64,000 nucleotides of DNA from Pipra filicauda (GCF_003945595.2 NW_024104419.1:682001-746000); one strand, 5' to 3'; shown: positions 27,101-39,808, numbered from the stretch's first letter. The notes: generated by a model not told the origin, from the letters alone. Numbers and translations are program-made.

Positions 27101-30100
27101 GATTTGGGGCAGAAATCATTGTCCTATTTAGGAGCAGATAAAACTCCACCCTATGCCGTCAATTCTTTTTTAAAAGTCAGGGTTTCCACAGGATGAAGGT
27201 TAAATATTTCATGCATTTATACTAATTATAAAGAAACTCTTTGGAGCTCCAGGCAGCTTGCACAGTTCTTTAAGCTTCAGATCTTAGTCCTTTGGACAGA
27301 TCTTGTTTAAAAGGAGAAAAGCAAACACTAAAAACCCAGGCTGGACTTTGAAGCGTGCCCTGAAACAGATCTATATTGCTGTGAGAGGAGCTGCCTTTCC
27401 CTGGAGACATCCAGAGAAAACGTCATGCCAGGCTCCCCTTTGTGTTATACCAAAGAAGGAGCTCCACCACTCCGTGTATTAAGGAGAGATTTCTCCCACA
27501 TTTGCCATAAAGGGCCTGGACTTGTCTAAGCTGATCTCACCAAACCCCAAAGGGATCCATCCTTCTGCCAAGTGGAGGTTTCTCCTCTGGATGTGTCTCT
27601 CCCCATGAAGAATTCCAGCTGACCTGCACCTGGCCAAGGGGTGAAACATTATCAAAATTTTAGCAGACCCAACTGTGATTACCACAGGGAGGATTATTTC
27701 TTCCATAGCTACTTTTCTGGCAGAAATCCCACTTCAAAGGCACCTGGAAGATAGGTGGTTGTGAGAAAGCTGGAGCTCTGCAGGGCCCAGGCAGCCAAGC
27801 CTTGGAACCGACACCGGCTGGGAAGCTCTGCACAGCAGACTGGTATTAAATACCAAGAGAGAAAAGAATGAGAAAGCAGGAAATGGAACAGTGTTGGTAT
27901 TTCCTAAAGATCAGAGTTTCCTATAAAATGAATGCTTGCCATGCAATTTCAAAATTTGCCATTTCGAGACATTTGCCCTTCTTTAGGGCTTGTCAGAAAC
28001 AGCTAATAAATAAAGTTCGGGGTTTGGGAAGCCACCTCTTCAAACCTCTCTTCACACGCTGCTTTGAAACTGGATTTCCTTCAGGTCACTGAGTTGGCAG
28101 CAGCTTTGAAGGATTTGCTGTGTGTTCCTTGGCTTGAATTTTTCTTAGGCATTACCTGGCATCAGATGTACACGACAGCTCTACAGGTCTCAGCAGCTAT
28201 AAAATTTACAGCAATATATTCTGTTCCATTTCTGCTTGGTTTTTTTTGCACTGCCACTTTTTATGAGCAGAACATAAATTACCTGAGTTTAATTCATGCC
28301 CCAGAGTTCAGTGCATTTCCACAGAAATAGCATTCTCTGTTTTGGACACTACTGCCAAAATTGCATTCCTGGAGATGAATTCCTATCCCATCCAAGACAT
28401 TTGTTCCAACCATATTTCCCATCATACTATTTTATACTATTTAGGTCATTTATATTTTCATGCTCCCACAGTTACTTCTTATAAGTTCCCTTGCAATTAT
28501 GCTCTTAACTGTGTTCTCTAAAGTCACCTTCAGACCTTCGAACACCTTCAAATTAAAACAGCCATTTGACTTCAATCCAAATTGCATCTAATGGAGAAGC
28601 TTCACTAAACTACTTGCATTCCTTGGACAGAAGGAAGATGCCCAAACAAAGTATTATTTAGTCTAGCATTTAGCTGGCAGAGACCATGAGGAAAACCTGC
28701 TGCTCTTTGCTTTAAATGTTGCTTTAATTAAAGTTAATAATAGTTCTATCCTATGGCATATGCTTATCCCCGATCCCAGTTTGGTTGAAAATTTAATTCT
28801 AACTAAGCTAATTTGAGTTTTAACTTCATCACAGCAGTCTGTAATGCCACAAGCAGCTTACATACCGAGAAAATACAAGACAGACAAGAAATGCAGAGAT
28901 TTTTCCCTTGGAGCTTTTCTTTTATTTCATATTGCAGAAATATTAACGGGGAAAAAAAAATACTTTTCCTTTTTTGTGTCCCTTGTTACTTCCTTACAAG
29001 TCTACTTCTTATCTCCACCGTGTACAGTTCAGAGTACACCACAACCAGCACTGACAAATGATGGAATTCTTAATATACTGATGAGACTTCTGGTAGACAT
29101 CCATCCCAGCCCTCAGCTCCAGCAGAGCAGCCATAACCACTATGCCAGTTCCATTTGGGATCCATCACCTAATCCATTATTTAGTTATCCATGAGATCCA
29201 GCTCTAGAACAACTGAAATGTCCAGGCTGTGCACTCTCACACATAGAGGAGAAGATGGAGAAAATGAGTACCAGGAGATTCAAGAAATAAAACACACTTA
29301 GAAGGTGAAGGTCACATTTTGAGAGAGTCGTTCCCACAGCACGGAAGGGTAACACCTTCCCTTTTCATTCAGAGACAGGCTGCAGGGAGACATCAGCTGC
29401 AGGGACAGCGATCATGCAGTGCCATCAACTGTTTGCTTCTGGTACCCACAGCAGCTGAGACTTTGCTTTCAACAAAAAATTACCCCCAAAAAAATCGCAA
29501 AAATCGAGCAACTCATCAGGATTGTATTTCTGAATGAAGGTTTATCAGTTGAAATCCAGTATTTTAGTAAAAATCTCAGGTTCACTTTTCCTGTGCCAGA
29601 AGCTGCACACCTGAGGGCAGGTACGTGCCGCTGAGAGCAGCGATGGAAGCAGCTCAAGCTCTTGTGCCATCTGCTGGGAACAGCTTCTTCTGGCGTTGCT
29701 GTTCACACGGGGAGCAGAGCCAGCCCTCCCTGTTTGGCAACTGGCATCTCTGACAAAGAGCTTGTTCCACCTCTTTTAACTGCTATTGATGTTAAGTAAA
29801 CTTAGTGCTAGAGAAGAGTTTTGGAGCCTGAAATCCTCTGTAGTGAAGCAGTTGCAAAAGACAGGAACAAACTGTCCTTGCAGCCCCAGCTGCCTGCAGA
29901 GAGGCTGCTTCCAAAGGTGAAGCCTGTGATGCACCCAGGAGAGAGCTCAGGTCTCACAGTCCTTGTAACCAGGGGACTCCATCTCGTCCATGGGCTGCCT
30001 CCTTTTCTGGAGCAGAATCGTGCGATTTCCTCTCTCTTGAATTTATTCTACATGAAGCTGCAGCTCACTGTGAGTGCACCAAGTGCTCTCAGTGCAGCTG

Positions 30101-31737
30101 TTCAGCACTCCCTGGAGCAATGGGGTTAACACTGACCAGCTGCTAAAGCCCAAATTCCAATTGCACCTCACACTTATTACCTGAAATGTGGCTCTTTGGG
30201 AAAACACAGAGCAGTGGTGCTGGAGAGCCTGGCAGGCTGGTCTCTGTGTTGGGCTTGTTTTCTCAGGGATCGAGCCTGTCCCTGAGGTAGAGGCTGTTCT
30301 TGCACAGAGTTTTGGGTCTCCTGTCTCAGATCCTTTGAGCCAACATGCACTTCCTCCTCTGAGAGGGGACACTTTGAACCACTCACTGCTGTTGCAACGT
30401 GTTTCAGAGCTGAGGTTTGGTGTTGGTTCCAGCCTTCACCCGTCTGTGCCTGGAAGAACTGCAGGGTTCACTGCCTATCTTTTCCAGGTACACAAGGACT
30501 GGGAAGATGCCAGGGCAGGAAGAGCTCAGGGAGGAATGACTTGTATCATTAACACAGTTATGTCTCAGTGGCCCCTGACCCAGCAGGGACTCAGCCACAG
30601 GAGCTCTGTGGAAGCAGAGGGTGGTACTTCACCTCTGTCACTACACAGCCTGGAATTGTCCTACCTGGATATTGAGATGGAAAGTGCACAGTTCAAAAAT
30701 ACCAGTTGAGAAGGATTGCAAGCACGTCAGCAGTGATGACTGGAATTTGAACTGGACTGATTGAAGGAGCAGTATGAAGAGAGCTGGGTGCACCTCACTG
30801 AAGTAGGAGGCACGAGCTGTGACAACATGGGCAGAGAGGTGAGGAGATTGGGGGAGGTACAGCAGCAGACAAATGAACAGGTGTCGACAGCACACCTCTA
30901 CAAACAGAGCATGATATACAGATACACATATAAGAGTGTTGAAAACAAGTAATTCTGCCATGAATCAGCACTCACAAGACCTCAGCAAGAACACTGGGAA
31001 CGGCCCAGACAGAAACTGGGAAGATAGGAGCTATGGAGAAGATCAGGGGCAAAAAACAAGTTTCGTCTAGAAAAGAAGAAAGAGAGTGATGACAATAACT
31101 GATGGAGCTGAATTGGTGGTTGCAGCTTAAGATAACTTGTGGGTGCCAAGTAATTTTCCTTCTGACTTTCCAAAGTAATTAACCTTTGGACCAAGACTAA
31201 GCAGGAAACTAATGAAGTCCTTCCATCACTGAAAAGGAATCTGACAGTCACTTTGATGGGCCCGGGATTGTATCTGAAAGCAGAAGAGAAAATTGGACTC
31301 TGGGACGCTGTAATTGAACCGAGCGCCTTCAGCCCCAATAATAACACTTTGACAAGTGCTGCTGCCATAAACTTGAGACATGGGAGCAGAGCACGGGGTT
31401 GTGTGTCCTGTCACTTCTTATCCAAAAGGATTATACGGATTACAAAACTGAACTCTTTTCCTTAGATTCCTTCTTGAAGACCAAGCCAGACTTTTCCTCA
31501 TGCCCCAAAAATGCTTTCTCTCCCCATTCCTCTAGAAAATGTCGCTTATTACAGTTGCATAAAACTTATGTAGCCGATAAGGATCTCATTTTTTCCAGTG
31601 AAAACATGCAGTTTGAGTTGTAGGGAGAAGCTGCTACTAAAACACCATTTCAAGGTGATCTTGCAATTCAAAGCATTTGTGAAATTTTAACTTCCATAAG
31701 GGCACACAGATCCGCCTGTGCTCCGCGGGGATGTGTC
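18192..31737. other. Intergenic DNA upstream of YWHAB, no gene recognised
   Basis: Mostly AT-richer than the first half, with scattered open frames on both strands that lack splice context and domains (for example 30188-30709 plus). It holds an (AT)9 run and an A13 run (25271-25283). No CpG island lies here, which argues against an undetected housekeeping promoter. Distal enhancers of YWHAB or RIMS4 are possible but cannot be shown from one sequence. Confidence 0.5.
24470..24487. repeat. (AT)9 microsatellite
   Basis: An uninterrupted alternating A-T run of 18 bases in intergenic DNA. Confidence 0.85.
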
Positions 31738-31900
31738 CCTTTGGAATGGGCTGCCCGGGGAGGGGTTGGAGTCGCCGTCCCTGGAGGCGTTTGAGGCAAG
31801 ACTGGATGTGGTGCTGAGTTGACAAGGTGGTGTTGGGTCACGGGTTGGCTGGTCCCCTATGACTTTAGAGGTCTTTTCCAACCTAACTGATTCTTATTCA
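31738..31900 (+). mobile_element. CR1 LINE 3' end
   Basis: Clear sense-strand CR1 3' wording in the right order: 'tttggaatgggctgcccggg', 'ccctggaggcgtttgaggca', 'gactggatgtggtgctgag', 'ttgacaaggtggtgttggg', 'agaggtcttttccaacct', then a degenerate 'gattctt'. CR1 elements lack a poly(A) tail and end in a short tandem repeat; the A run after 31900 belongs to the neighbouring duplicated unit. It is 5'-truncated and inactive, and lies a few hundred bases upstream of the YWHAB CpG island. Confidence 0.88.
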
Positions 31901-32130
31901 GAAAAAAAAAAACCCACCAGTGAAAAAAGGCAAGAAAATCACGAAATCTGGTTCTTTTGTTGCTGGCACTGGGTGACACTGAGTTAACAAGGTAGTGTTG
32001 GGTCATGGGTCAGACTCCTGTGACTTTAGAGGTCTTTTCCAGTCTAACCGATCCCTCGATTCTGATCCCCAAAAAGACCACCAGCGGCAAACGGCAAGAA
32101 AACCGGGAACTCCGGCTCTTTTGCCGCCGG
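31802..32130 (+). repeat. Tandem duplication (about 165-bp unit) of CR1 end plus unique flank
   Basis: Copy A (31802-31966) and copy B (31967-32130) align at a steady offset of 164-165 bases. The first part of each is the CR1 3' end ('gactttagaggtcttttcc' in both) and the second part is shared unique sequence (ccaccag..., 'ggcaagaaaa', 'tcttttg'). Over 31914-31966 against 32078-32130 I count 13 differences in 53 positions, mostly T in A against C in B. Copy B lies at the edge of the YWHAB CpG island. Confidence 0.8.
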
Positions 32131-32395
32131 AGAAGCCGCCGCACTCCCAAACAACCCAGCGCAGCTCCCACCCCGGCGCTTCCCGCGGCGCTCGGAGGAG
32201 ACAAAGAGCCCACAACTCCCGAGGTGTGCCCGGCTCACACAGGGCTCCGCCGCTCTCTCTGTGTCTGTGTGTCTCTGTGTGCGTTTGTGTCTGTGTTTTC
32301 CCGGCCTTCATAGCCCTCATCCCCCCGAGGGGAGCCCACACGGGCCCACCCCGTCTCCATGGCAACCCGGGCCCGCCGTGGCGGGCGGTGCCCGC

Positions 32396-32460
32396 TGTGG
32401 CGGCAGCGGCGGCGGCGGCGGCGGAAGGGGCGGGCGCGGCGGCGGCGGCGGAAGCGGGGC
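32396..32460 (+). repeat. GGC/GCG trinucleotide repeat block
   Basis: Two runs of CGG-type triplets separated by a short GC-rich spacer, in the core of the CpG island and probably in or next to YWHAB exon 1. The block would be part of the 5' UTR or promoter, not coding. A length polymorphism here is plausible. Confidence 0.75.
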
Positions 32461-32485
32461 CGAGCCCTCAGGGCGTGTGTGCGTG

Positions 32486-32531
<46 letters not shown>

Positions 32532-32616
32532 TGTGAGTGTGTGCGGAGCGTGTCCGTGCGAGCGGCCGCCGCGCCCGTTCGCCCTCCTCCCCGTGCGATC
32601 GCAGCGCGCCGCCCAG
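32460..32616 (+). other. YWHAB: YWHAB exon 1, non-coding (start approximate)
   Basis: The only strong donor in the CpG island core is CAG|GTGAGG, with the exon ending at 32616. The first coding exon has an acceptor seven bases before the ATG, so an upstream untranslated exon is required. The start given is a guess inside the island. Confidence 0.55.
32474..32544 (+). repeat. Compound microsatellite (GT)n(GA)n(GT)n
   Basis: A GT-rich run interrupted by GC dinucleotides passes directly into about 14 GA units and back into GT. It lies inside the CpG island some 70-140 bases upstream of the exon-1 donor, so it may be transcribed in the YWHAB 5' UTR. A related GT/CT-rich stretch occurs at 32254-32297. 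Confidence 0.85.
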
Positions 32617-35171
32617 GTGAGGGGGCTGCGGTGGGGATGGGGGGGGTCGGGGTCCGGATCAGCGAGGCGAGCCCGCCGCGGCCTCCGTCCCGGCGGCCGC
32701 AGGCCGCGGCGGGAGAGTCCTCACACCGCGGTGCCTCCCCCCGTGCCCACGGGTAACGGTGTGGCCATTGCTCGGCGGCCGCTGCCGGGCCCGGGCGGGC
32801 GGTGCCGCCCCTTCGCTGCCCCGCCCCGGTGAGTCACTCGGGGCCCGGGGCGCGGCCGCGCTCACCTGGGCAAGGCCCGCGCTCCCGCAGGGGAAAGGGA
32901 GGGGGGGAAAAAAAACCGGGCCGGGGTGATCCAGGGCGGCCTCCACAGCCCGGGAGAGCTCCGTGGCCAGCCCGGGAGAGCCGCGCGTGGTGGGTGCGAG
33001 CGGCCCGTGGTAGGGCTGAAGGTGATCGCAGCGATGCTTCCCTTCCCTTTAGGAGGCAGCAAAAATTATTTTATCATCATCGTCATTATCATTGTTATTC
33101 CAGTTTTTCACTGTTGGTTTTTCCCGATCGCGCCCGCTTGGGGATAGAGTGCTATTTGGGAATGGAGCCCTCTCTTAGAATGGAAACGAGGTTGCTCCCA
33201 AGCGGGTCCCGGCCCACAAAAAGGCCGGGCAGTGGCCCCGAGCTAACAGGCTTTGTTCGAGGTAGGTACGATCATCCCGATGGATGATGGAGTGACAGTG
33301 GCACACTGGGTCGCTGGGTTGGCGTAAACGCCTCTCGCGCGGAGGTCGCGAGATAAATTGGCTGCCTTCAGGTGGGTTTCTTATTAATAGTTAAAATACC
33401 TTTTGCGGTGGTGGGAAAGCAAAAAGCACATCATGCAGCACCGTAAAAAACTAAATTCCTGTGGGAAAATACCGGAGGCTTTGAGAATGTTATTAAGGTT
33501 TTGTAACTTCAGTGGGAGGAGGAATATTTGTGTCTTCGCACATTTGTTGTTGCAGGACACCTTAGTCAGAAATTTGAGTACTTTTTTATGAAAAGAGAGC
33601 TTACTTTTATTTCAAAGTAATAACGAGCTGTAATCTGGTCTAGAAAAGACAACAAGAATGCGAGTGCCTTTTTCTCCCTTCGTATTAAAGGACTGCAAAA
33701 ATATCCCCAGTATCATATTTTGTTTATTAAATTGGTACCAATAAAGTGATAGACTCCTTGCACAGATGGGCCTGGTGCAGTTTTCTCAACCTCATTATGT
33801 CAGTACCGCATGTTCTGATCTCTGCTATTTTGATGTTGAGTCTTTTTATTTTTTCCTGAGCAGGCCTGTGCCAGTATGCAGCTTTTTGTGCTGCATGTGA
33901 ATAAACTCAGATGAAGAGGAGTTCAGTAAATAATTATTTGTTTAATGAGGTAAAAGCTCGTACTCTGATCCGTGTGGTATCCTAATACCAGCAGTGTGTC
34001 TGTTACATGGCCACACTTCTTGCCCCACCCTGTAATACAAATACTGACAGTTTATTATTAACAAAAGTGATTTACCTGTGATATGAATACATTAGTTTGG
34101 CATGAACTTTATGCCTGGGGGAAGATTTTTCGGGCTAACTCACTATTTCCACCTGGACCCTAGCCAAAAACAATTCTGCTAGTTTGAACAAAAAGGTGTT
34201 ACCATGTGAGTATGTTGTGCTGTGGAAGTGCCAGCGTGTCTCCACCTGAGTGAGGGCCATAGGCAGGGAGCAGAGCTCAGCTTTTCAGCCTGGCATTGGG
34301 AAGAAGAAGGCTCCTGTCACTAGATTGAAGGTGTCTGTACAGTATCAGTGTTCCCACGTTATTGGTACTGGTCATAGAGATTTTGTAATTCTCTGCGGAG
34401 GTGGAAAACCATTGGTTTTCATTTTATTCAATAATTATATTGGTGAGATTTAGAAAGCAACAGGTAATGATGGCAGATGACCAGAGCAGGTTGAGGCATG
34501 GTTTTACAGAATGTTAATTTTACCTGAGCATTTGCATAAAGATGTCAGCTGAAGGCCAGGGTAGATGCAGAGGAGGCCAAAGTTATGTGCTTCACAAAGT
34601 CAGCAAGATTATCACAGGTGGGAAATTATTTTCTTTTTTCCCTCATGTTTGCAGGATATTATACTGATCTTGCTATACCCAAGCTTCTGACAGTTGTGTG
34701 AGATTTTACTGTTCAGACCCATTCATTTTCTAATCAGTTACTTAGCAATCCATGATAGCCTTTGAGGGAACCAAACAGAGAAACACAAGTAATGACATCA
34801 AATACCTAATACTGCAGTAAAGCAAGGAAGGTTTCTTGCACTGCATGGAAAGAGTTGATTGATTTTCTGTAAAGAATAATGTTGGGGGCAGTGTTTTCTT
34901 GACAAGGAATGCCATCCCCATCATGCAGATACTTGTGTCAGCATGTGTGTACCTGAGTTATGGAGAAAGAGTTTCCATTTGTGTTAGAAACAGTGTCTCC
35001 AAAGCTCTTACTCGCTGTTGTTATAGAACTCTAGTTTGAAATACAACTCACCTCACATTAATGTTTAATTTCAGAATGAATTGCCCATTCAGAAATCAAA
35101 TGCAGGTATGTTCACATATTGTTGGAATCTTGAGCTGCAAATTCTATACCAGTCTGCTGCTTTTCCCGTTA

Positions 35172-35269
35172 GAATTTGAAAGGAGCTTGTGCCTGGGAAG
35201 CAGGATTGCCTCCCGTTTCAGAATTTGAAAGGAGCTTGTGCCTGGGAAGCAGGATTGCCTCCCGTTTCA
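35172..35269 (+). repeat. Perfect 49-bp tandem duplication
   Basis: Bases 35172-35220 and 35221-35269 are identical at all 49 positions, as is the base before each copy. The unit starts GAATTTGAAAGG and ends CCCGTTTCA. Absence of any mismatch means the duplication is recent, polymorphic, or an assembly artefact. It sits in YWHAB intron 1. Confidence 0.95.
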
Positions 35270-38200
35270 CCCACTCTGGTTCCACATTCCTTTCTCACAG
35301 TGGAACATGCGGGTCTATTAACCTGCGCCTCAGCTCGACCCAGTGAGGACCAGTATGTCAAACCCATGCCCACCCTGATTTCTCACCAGTATTTTACAAA
35401 GGGGAAGTTTTGTCTGATAGAGTCTCGTGCTTGCTATGGAGAGAAAAACAGCGCACAAAAATCGATGGCTTAATTAGCATGAGAAGAACAGGTCATCAGG
35501 AGCAGCAGACTTCAGACCAACGTAAGCTTATTAGTATTGTCCTGTCAGTTCGATATGTTATATAAGGCAGAATTTTTTTCAGTGCCAGTTTTCATTTCAT
35601 TTCTGCAGACTTTAAACACAGTTATTTGTGATCCGTTCTGGCTTTGTCCTAAACAGCCCATCGGAATGGGAAACAATAAAGGCTACAGAGCAGTTGGTAA
35701 GGTGTAGTTCTCAAGATCCTGCAGCCTTCTGAAGAACAGTAGCTGGATGTTTTACTCCTCAGCTGTTACTGGGATGCGAACATCCATTTCTGTGCGTCCG
35801 TCCACTCGTGGAAGATCCGTGGGTGTCCTGACTCCAGGGGCTGTTCCCAGGGTGGTCACACCATCTCTTTTCTCCCTGCATCTTTCACTGAAAGATTCAG
35901 GCAGCTACAAAGTAATGAGTTTTACAGGTTCTGACCTTTACCTTTGATGCTCTGTGAAATATTTCAGTCTTCTCTACACAGGTGTAAAGCTTTTCCAGGG
36001 TGGGAGTAAGCACTTGTAACTTGTAGTGCCTGCATACACGTTCTTCTGTGTTTGTGAGAGATTGAAAGAGCTCTAGGCTACATGGGAGATAGAGGAAAAG
36101 AATAACAAAAAAATTACATTCTAAGTGTGGGACTTAGTGTGATTCAAATTTCTGGCAGCTGGTACTACTGGCTGTGGCAGCTGGGTAGTGGTTGGTATTT
36201 CTTATTTGTGAACAGTGGCCAGCCACTTCTTTTTGGAGGGCTACTAAGCTGTGGTTTAACAGATTCTTAAGAACACAGCATCTTAAGAACTTGAAATGTG
36301 TTGATGCATCTAATATCAGAATCTTCTGCTTAGGACAGGCAACTTTCAGGACTCCTCCATGGCTGTGATCTGCACGTCTCTGCACCTTTTCCCATCTTCC
36401 CTTTTTTTCCCCTTGCCGCCATGCCATGGCTTCATTAGTGCTAGAATAGATCATTCCTGTCAGCCTCCCGTTCATCACCTCTGTGTGTTTTGCTCCTAGC
36501 TGCAGGTAACCTTTGGTAGATGGCTTCTGTGTGTGGCCTAGGAGTATTTTTAGCTCTAGGCTTTGCTTGTCTCAGACTGTGGCACACTGATCCATTGTTA
36601 GAGCGTGGCTTTCATCTCCTCTCTGGGAGGGACCAGTTATGACTGATAGTTGCTTCTTTGCCTTTTCAAACATCACTCCTTTCCTTGTATCTTTTTTCCT
36701 TCTGGCAAACACTTCCCTCTTTTGGAGCTCAAGCCAGCATAGCTCTGCAAAGCTCTCTCCAAGCTTCTAACAAGGTAAGCAATGGAGAATCAAATGAGGA
36801 TTTTAAGTGTTTCTTTATGCAGCACCCTGGGGAGGAAATAATGGTAGGCTTACTGTCAATGGCAGATATTTTGGTGTGGGCAATGCTTTTCTTACTGCAT
36901 TTAAATTCTGTGAAATCCATATTATTGAGTAATACTTTGTGTTTCATAGCAAACCTACTAACAGTACAGATATGAAGATGAATTAACTAAACTCGAGCCC
37001 TTGTATACTGAATTCTTATGTCAAAACTAAGCCAGTGGAGTTCTGAGGAGCTCCATCTTCAGTGATTGGTTTGAGTTACATTTAAGATGTGCATAAATTG
37101 GATACATTGCTGAGGAACCTTGCTTCATGAGAAACAACATTCTAATCTTTGTGCTGCTATTTCACTTGTATAATTGATGTGTTAAACTGGTTTCTGAATC
37201 TCTTTTATCCACTAGGTCTTTGTGCCCCTGCAGTTCCCTCTGTGATTTCCTTCATGTGTCCTTGTATGAACCCATTGACTGCCGTGAACTGTCTTGCATC
37301 TAAATATAAATATGTCAGTGAGCTTGATAAAACAAACTCTGCACCCTTTCAAAACTAAGCTCCGTGTTGTTTGTGAATGGAATTCTGCACAGATGACTTG
37401 TCTGCAGATTAGACCACTATTGGCAAAGTGCAGATCAAAGATTAAACTGACTTTTCAATGGCAAAATGTAAACTCTCTCGGACCTACTTGCCTCTGGACT
37501 TCAACAAGCAGGCTGCTTCCACGTAATAATCACATTTCATAAGAAGAAGAGGAGAAGATAAGATGCTTGCAGTAGAAATACTTCTAGAAGCTGTGCAGAC
37601 AGTGAGGAAACTAGAACTGCTCTGAAACTGTTTTGTTTAAATGTCCGGTTGCTTAAAGTCGGCCCTTGCAATGTAAAATGCATTCTTCAGGTGTACTTTG
37701 CTCATGTTCAGATGTTACTGAGTGGGTAGAGAAATGCCACTCACAAATTACTTCCTGCCTTGAGCACACAGTCTGCAGTTACTGCTGACTTAAGGGAATG
37801 GTTTATGAGGTTCAATAGACTCAACAGGGAAAAGTGGGATGGGTTCTCTCAGTGGGAAGGGGTCTGATGATTCCTTGGTCTTGTTCTGCATGATAGGCTT
37901 CAGTGCAGAGAGAAAAAGTGAACATCACTAATCACACCCCTTTTCAGTCAGGAGCTATCCTTTTGGTAAGCCCATGGAAGCCAATGATAATAGAGCATAT
38001 CCCCATGGCAAAAGAAGAGAGAACTCTTTATCAGTGAAGAGAGAACCAAATTAATCTCCAGAACCTGTCACACTGCTGCTCAAAAGCCACTCTGGCTTGT
38101 TGAGGGCTTCCATCTGAAGTGTGTGTGTCACCTTTCAATAGATCCCAAGATCCACTAGTTTAAACACAGTATTTGCAATGGGACTGAACTGCAGCCCAAC

Positions 38201-39707
38201 TTTACTTACCAGTCTGCAAGAGGTCCCTTTCCAGGAGGCTGGGTTTAGCATTCCATATCCTTACCTTGAGTGCCTTATGTGGCTGGATGCATTAGGATCT
38301 ACAAAGGATCAAAGGCAAGCAGGAGTGAGTTAGACTTGCAGATATAGAGCAGGTACATTTGGTTGTTGGATTTACTTCAGGAGCTTTCATGTGAAATAAC
38401 GATGTTTGACATGATATCTTGGGTGATTATTTTTTTTTTAATATCTTCAGCTGGAGGGATAGAATGTGCTCATCTCAAAATAATTTTGTAGTTAGGGCTC
38501 GTCCTTGGCAGTTTGAGCAGTGTATGAAACTGCTCAAACACACAGTGGGAATTTGGGTCTGCATCTCATTGTCCTGGTTCAGGATTTAGTATAAGGGACT
38601 GGTTTTCCTGTATAAGAGTGTGGTAGGTGATACGTGGAGTAAAATACAAGCTGAGCAGGGTGTGCAAAATGTTCTCCATCAGAAGCCTGTCAGACTGGAA
38701 TCTTTGAGGGTGAGAGCCAGAGAAAAGGCTGCAGCAATGGCTTTCAGCCTGTTGGTTCTTGCTAATAGGGCTGTAGATGCTTCTCTAATGAACAGAAGCC
38801 TGTGAAGGCAATTGTAAAGTTACTGTTCTTGTTTGCTTTTATTTTTCTTCCAGAAGTTTTTTTAGGCTCTAGAAGTTTTTTGTTAGGTCTCAGCCTGTAA
38901 ACTTACCTGGACAGTGAAAGTCCTAATTAGGATTTACAGAGTAGGAGAGGGTAATTATTGCTCAGTACAGATGAGAATAACAGTTCTGGGTCTGTCCAAA
39001 AGTGAATTTGCAAACCTACAGAAATTCCGCAGATGAATTCGGGGTGTGTTGGAGCTTGTGAGGTATTGAGGTCTGCTTTGCTTTGACAAAGGCAAAGAAA
39101 CTTGTTTAATTTCTCCTGGGAGCCAGGCCCTAGGTGGTGTATCGAGTGTGAGGTTGGTGGCTCAGTGGCTGAGTTGCTCTATGCTAGCATTGTGGTGTAG
39201 GAGTAAGCAACACTCAAGCCGCCTCACTAGCACGTTCCTTACTCACTTCATCTTTCATTGCTTAAGCTCTTCAGTGGCCTTGTGGTCACGTGATGTGTTT
39301 TTCTTGGCTCCACTTGCTAAACTGCATTATCAGAAATGATAAACAAATTGTTTCCATATAAGCAATTTGTTTTGTGGTAGTGACCATCATGTGGGCCGCG
39401 TCCCATTCAGATTTTATGAACATCAGTATTATTTAAAAGGTCTTGAGAACCTGAGGCTGCAGCCCCCATAGCTGTGTAGAATGATCCATTATGTGTACGT
39501 TGATGCATGTGTAAAAAAAGCTGTATTTTCTGGCAGAACAGTATAAATATGCTTTCCATAGTTGCCAACAACTACAGCTTTACTGGGTATGGTTTATGTA
39601 AACCCACAGAAACACCTCCTGTAGCTTGCCAAAGCTCTTCAGTGTCAGGAGGAGCTGTCCAGTGCTTCAGTGCTCCTAAGTAGTTGTTATTGTTTAGCAG
39701 TGGAGGG

Positions 39708-39808
39708 AAACAAAAACAAAAACAAAAACCCCAAACCAAAAACAAACAAACAAAAACCCCAAAACAAAACAAAAACCAAAACAAACAAAAAAACACAAAC
39801 ACCAAAAC
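39708..39808 (+). repeat. A-rich low-complexity (CAAAA / CAAA)n
   Basis: About 100 bases composed almost only of A and C, in irregular CAAAA, CAAA and CCCC units, in YWHAB intron 1 upstream of the first coding exon. The antisense frame across it is a low-complexity artefact. Confidence 0.85.

Larger units (their letters stand above)
32090..33350 (+). promoter_or_regulatory. YWHAB: CpG island, YWHAB promoter region
   Basis: An abrupt change to GC-rich, CpG-dense sequence with GC boxes ('ggaaggggcgggcgcgg' near 32424), a GGC-repeat block and a donor site at 32617, in a window that is otherwise CpG-poor. This is the usual promoter type of widely expressed genes, consistent with 14-3-3 beta. No TATA box is convincing. 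CpG density is highest to about 33.0 kb and fades by 33.35 kb. The transcription start cannot be fixed from sequence. Confidence 0.8.

Noticed and set aside
30188..30709. 173-codon plus-strand open frame
   Set aside because: No family resemblance, no CpG island or splice context. It is probably chance, although it is longer than most neighbours.
31995..32756. 253-codon plus-strand frame across the YWHAB CpG island
   Set aside because: It runs through a CR1 fragment, GT/GA repeats and GGC repeats, giving low-complexity Val-Cys, Arg-Glu and Ala runs. It reflects composition, not a gene.
39148..39230. Possible tRNA-like stretch (ggtggctcagtggctgag...)
   Set aside because: It resembles a D-arm by wording only. 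No B box (GGTTCRANNC), no acceptor-stem pairing and no anticodon arm could be drawn.
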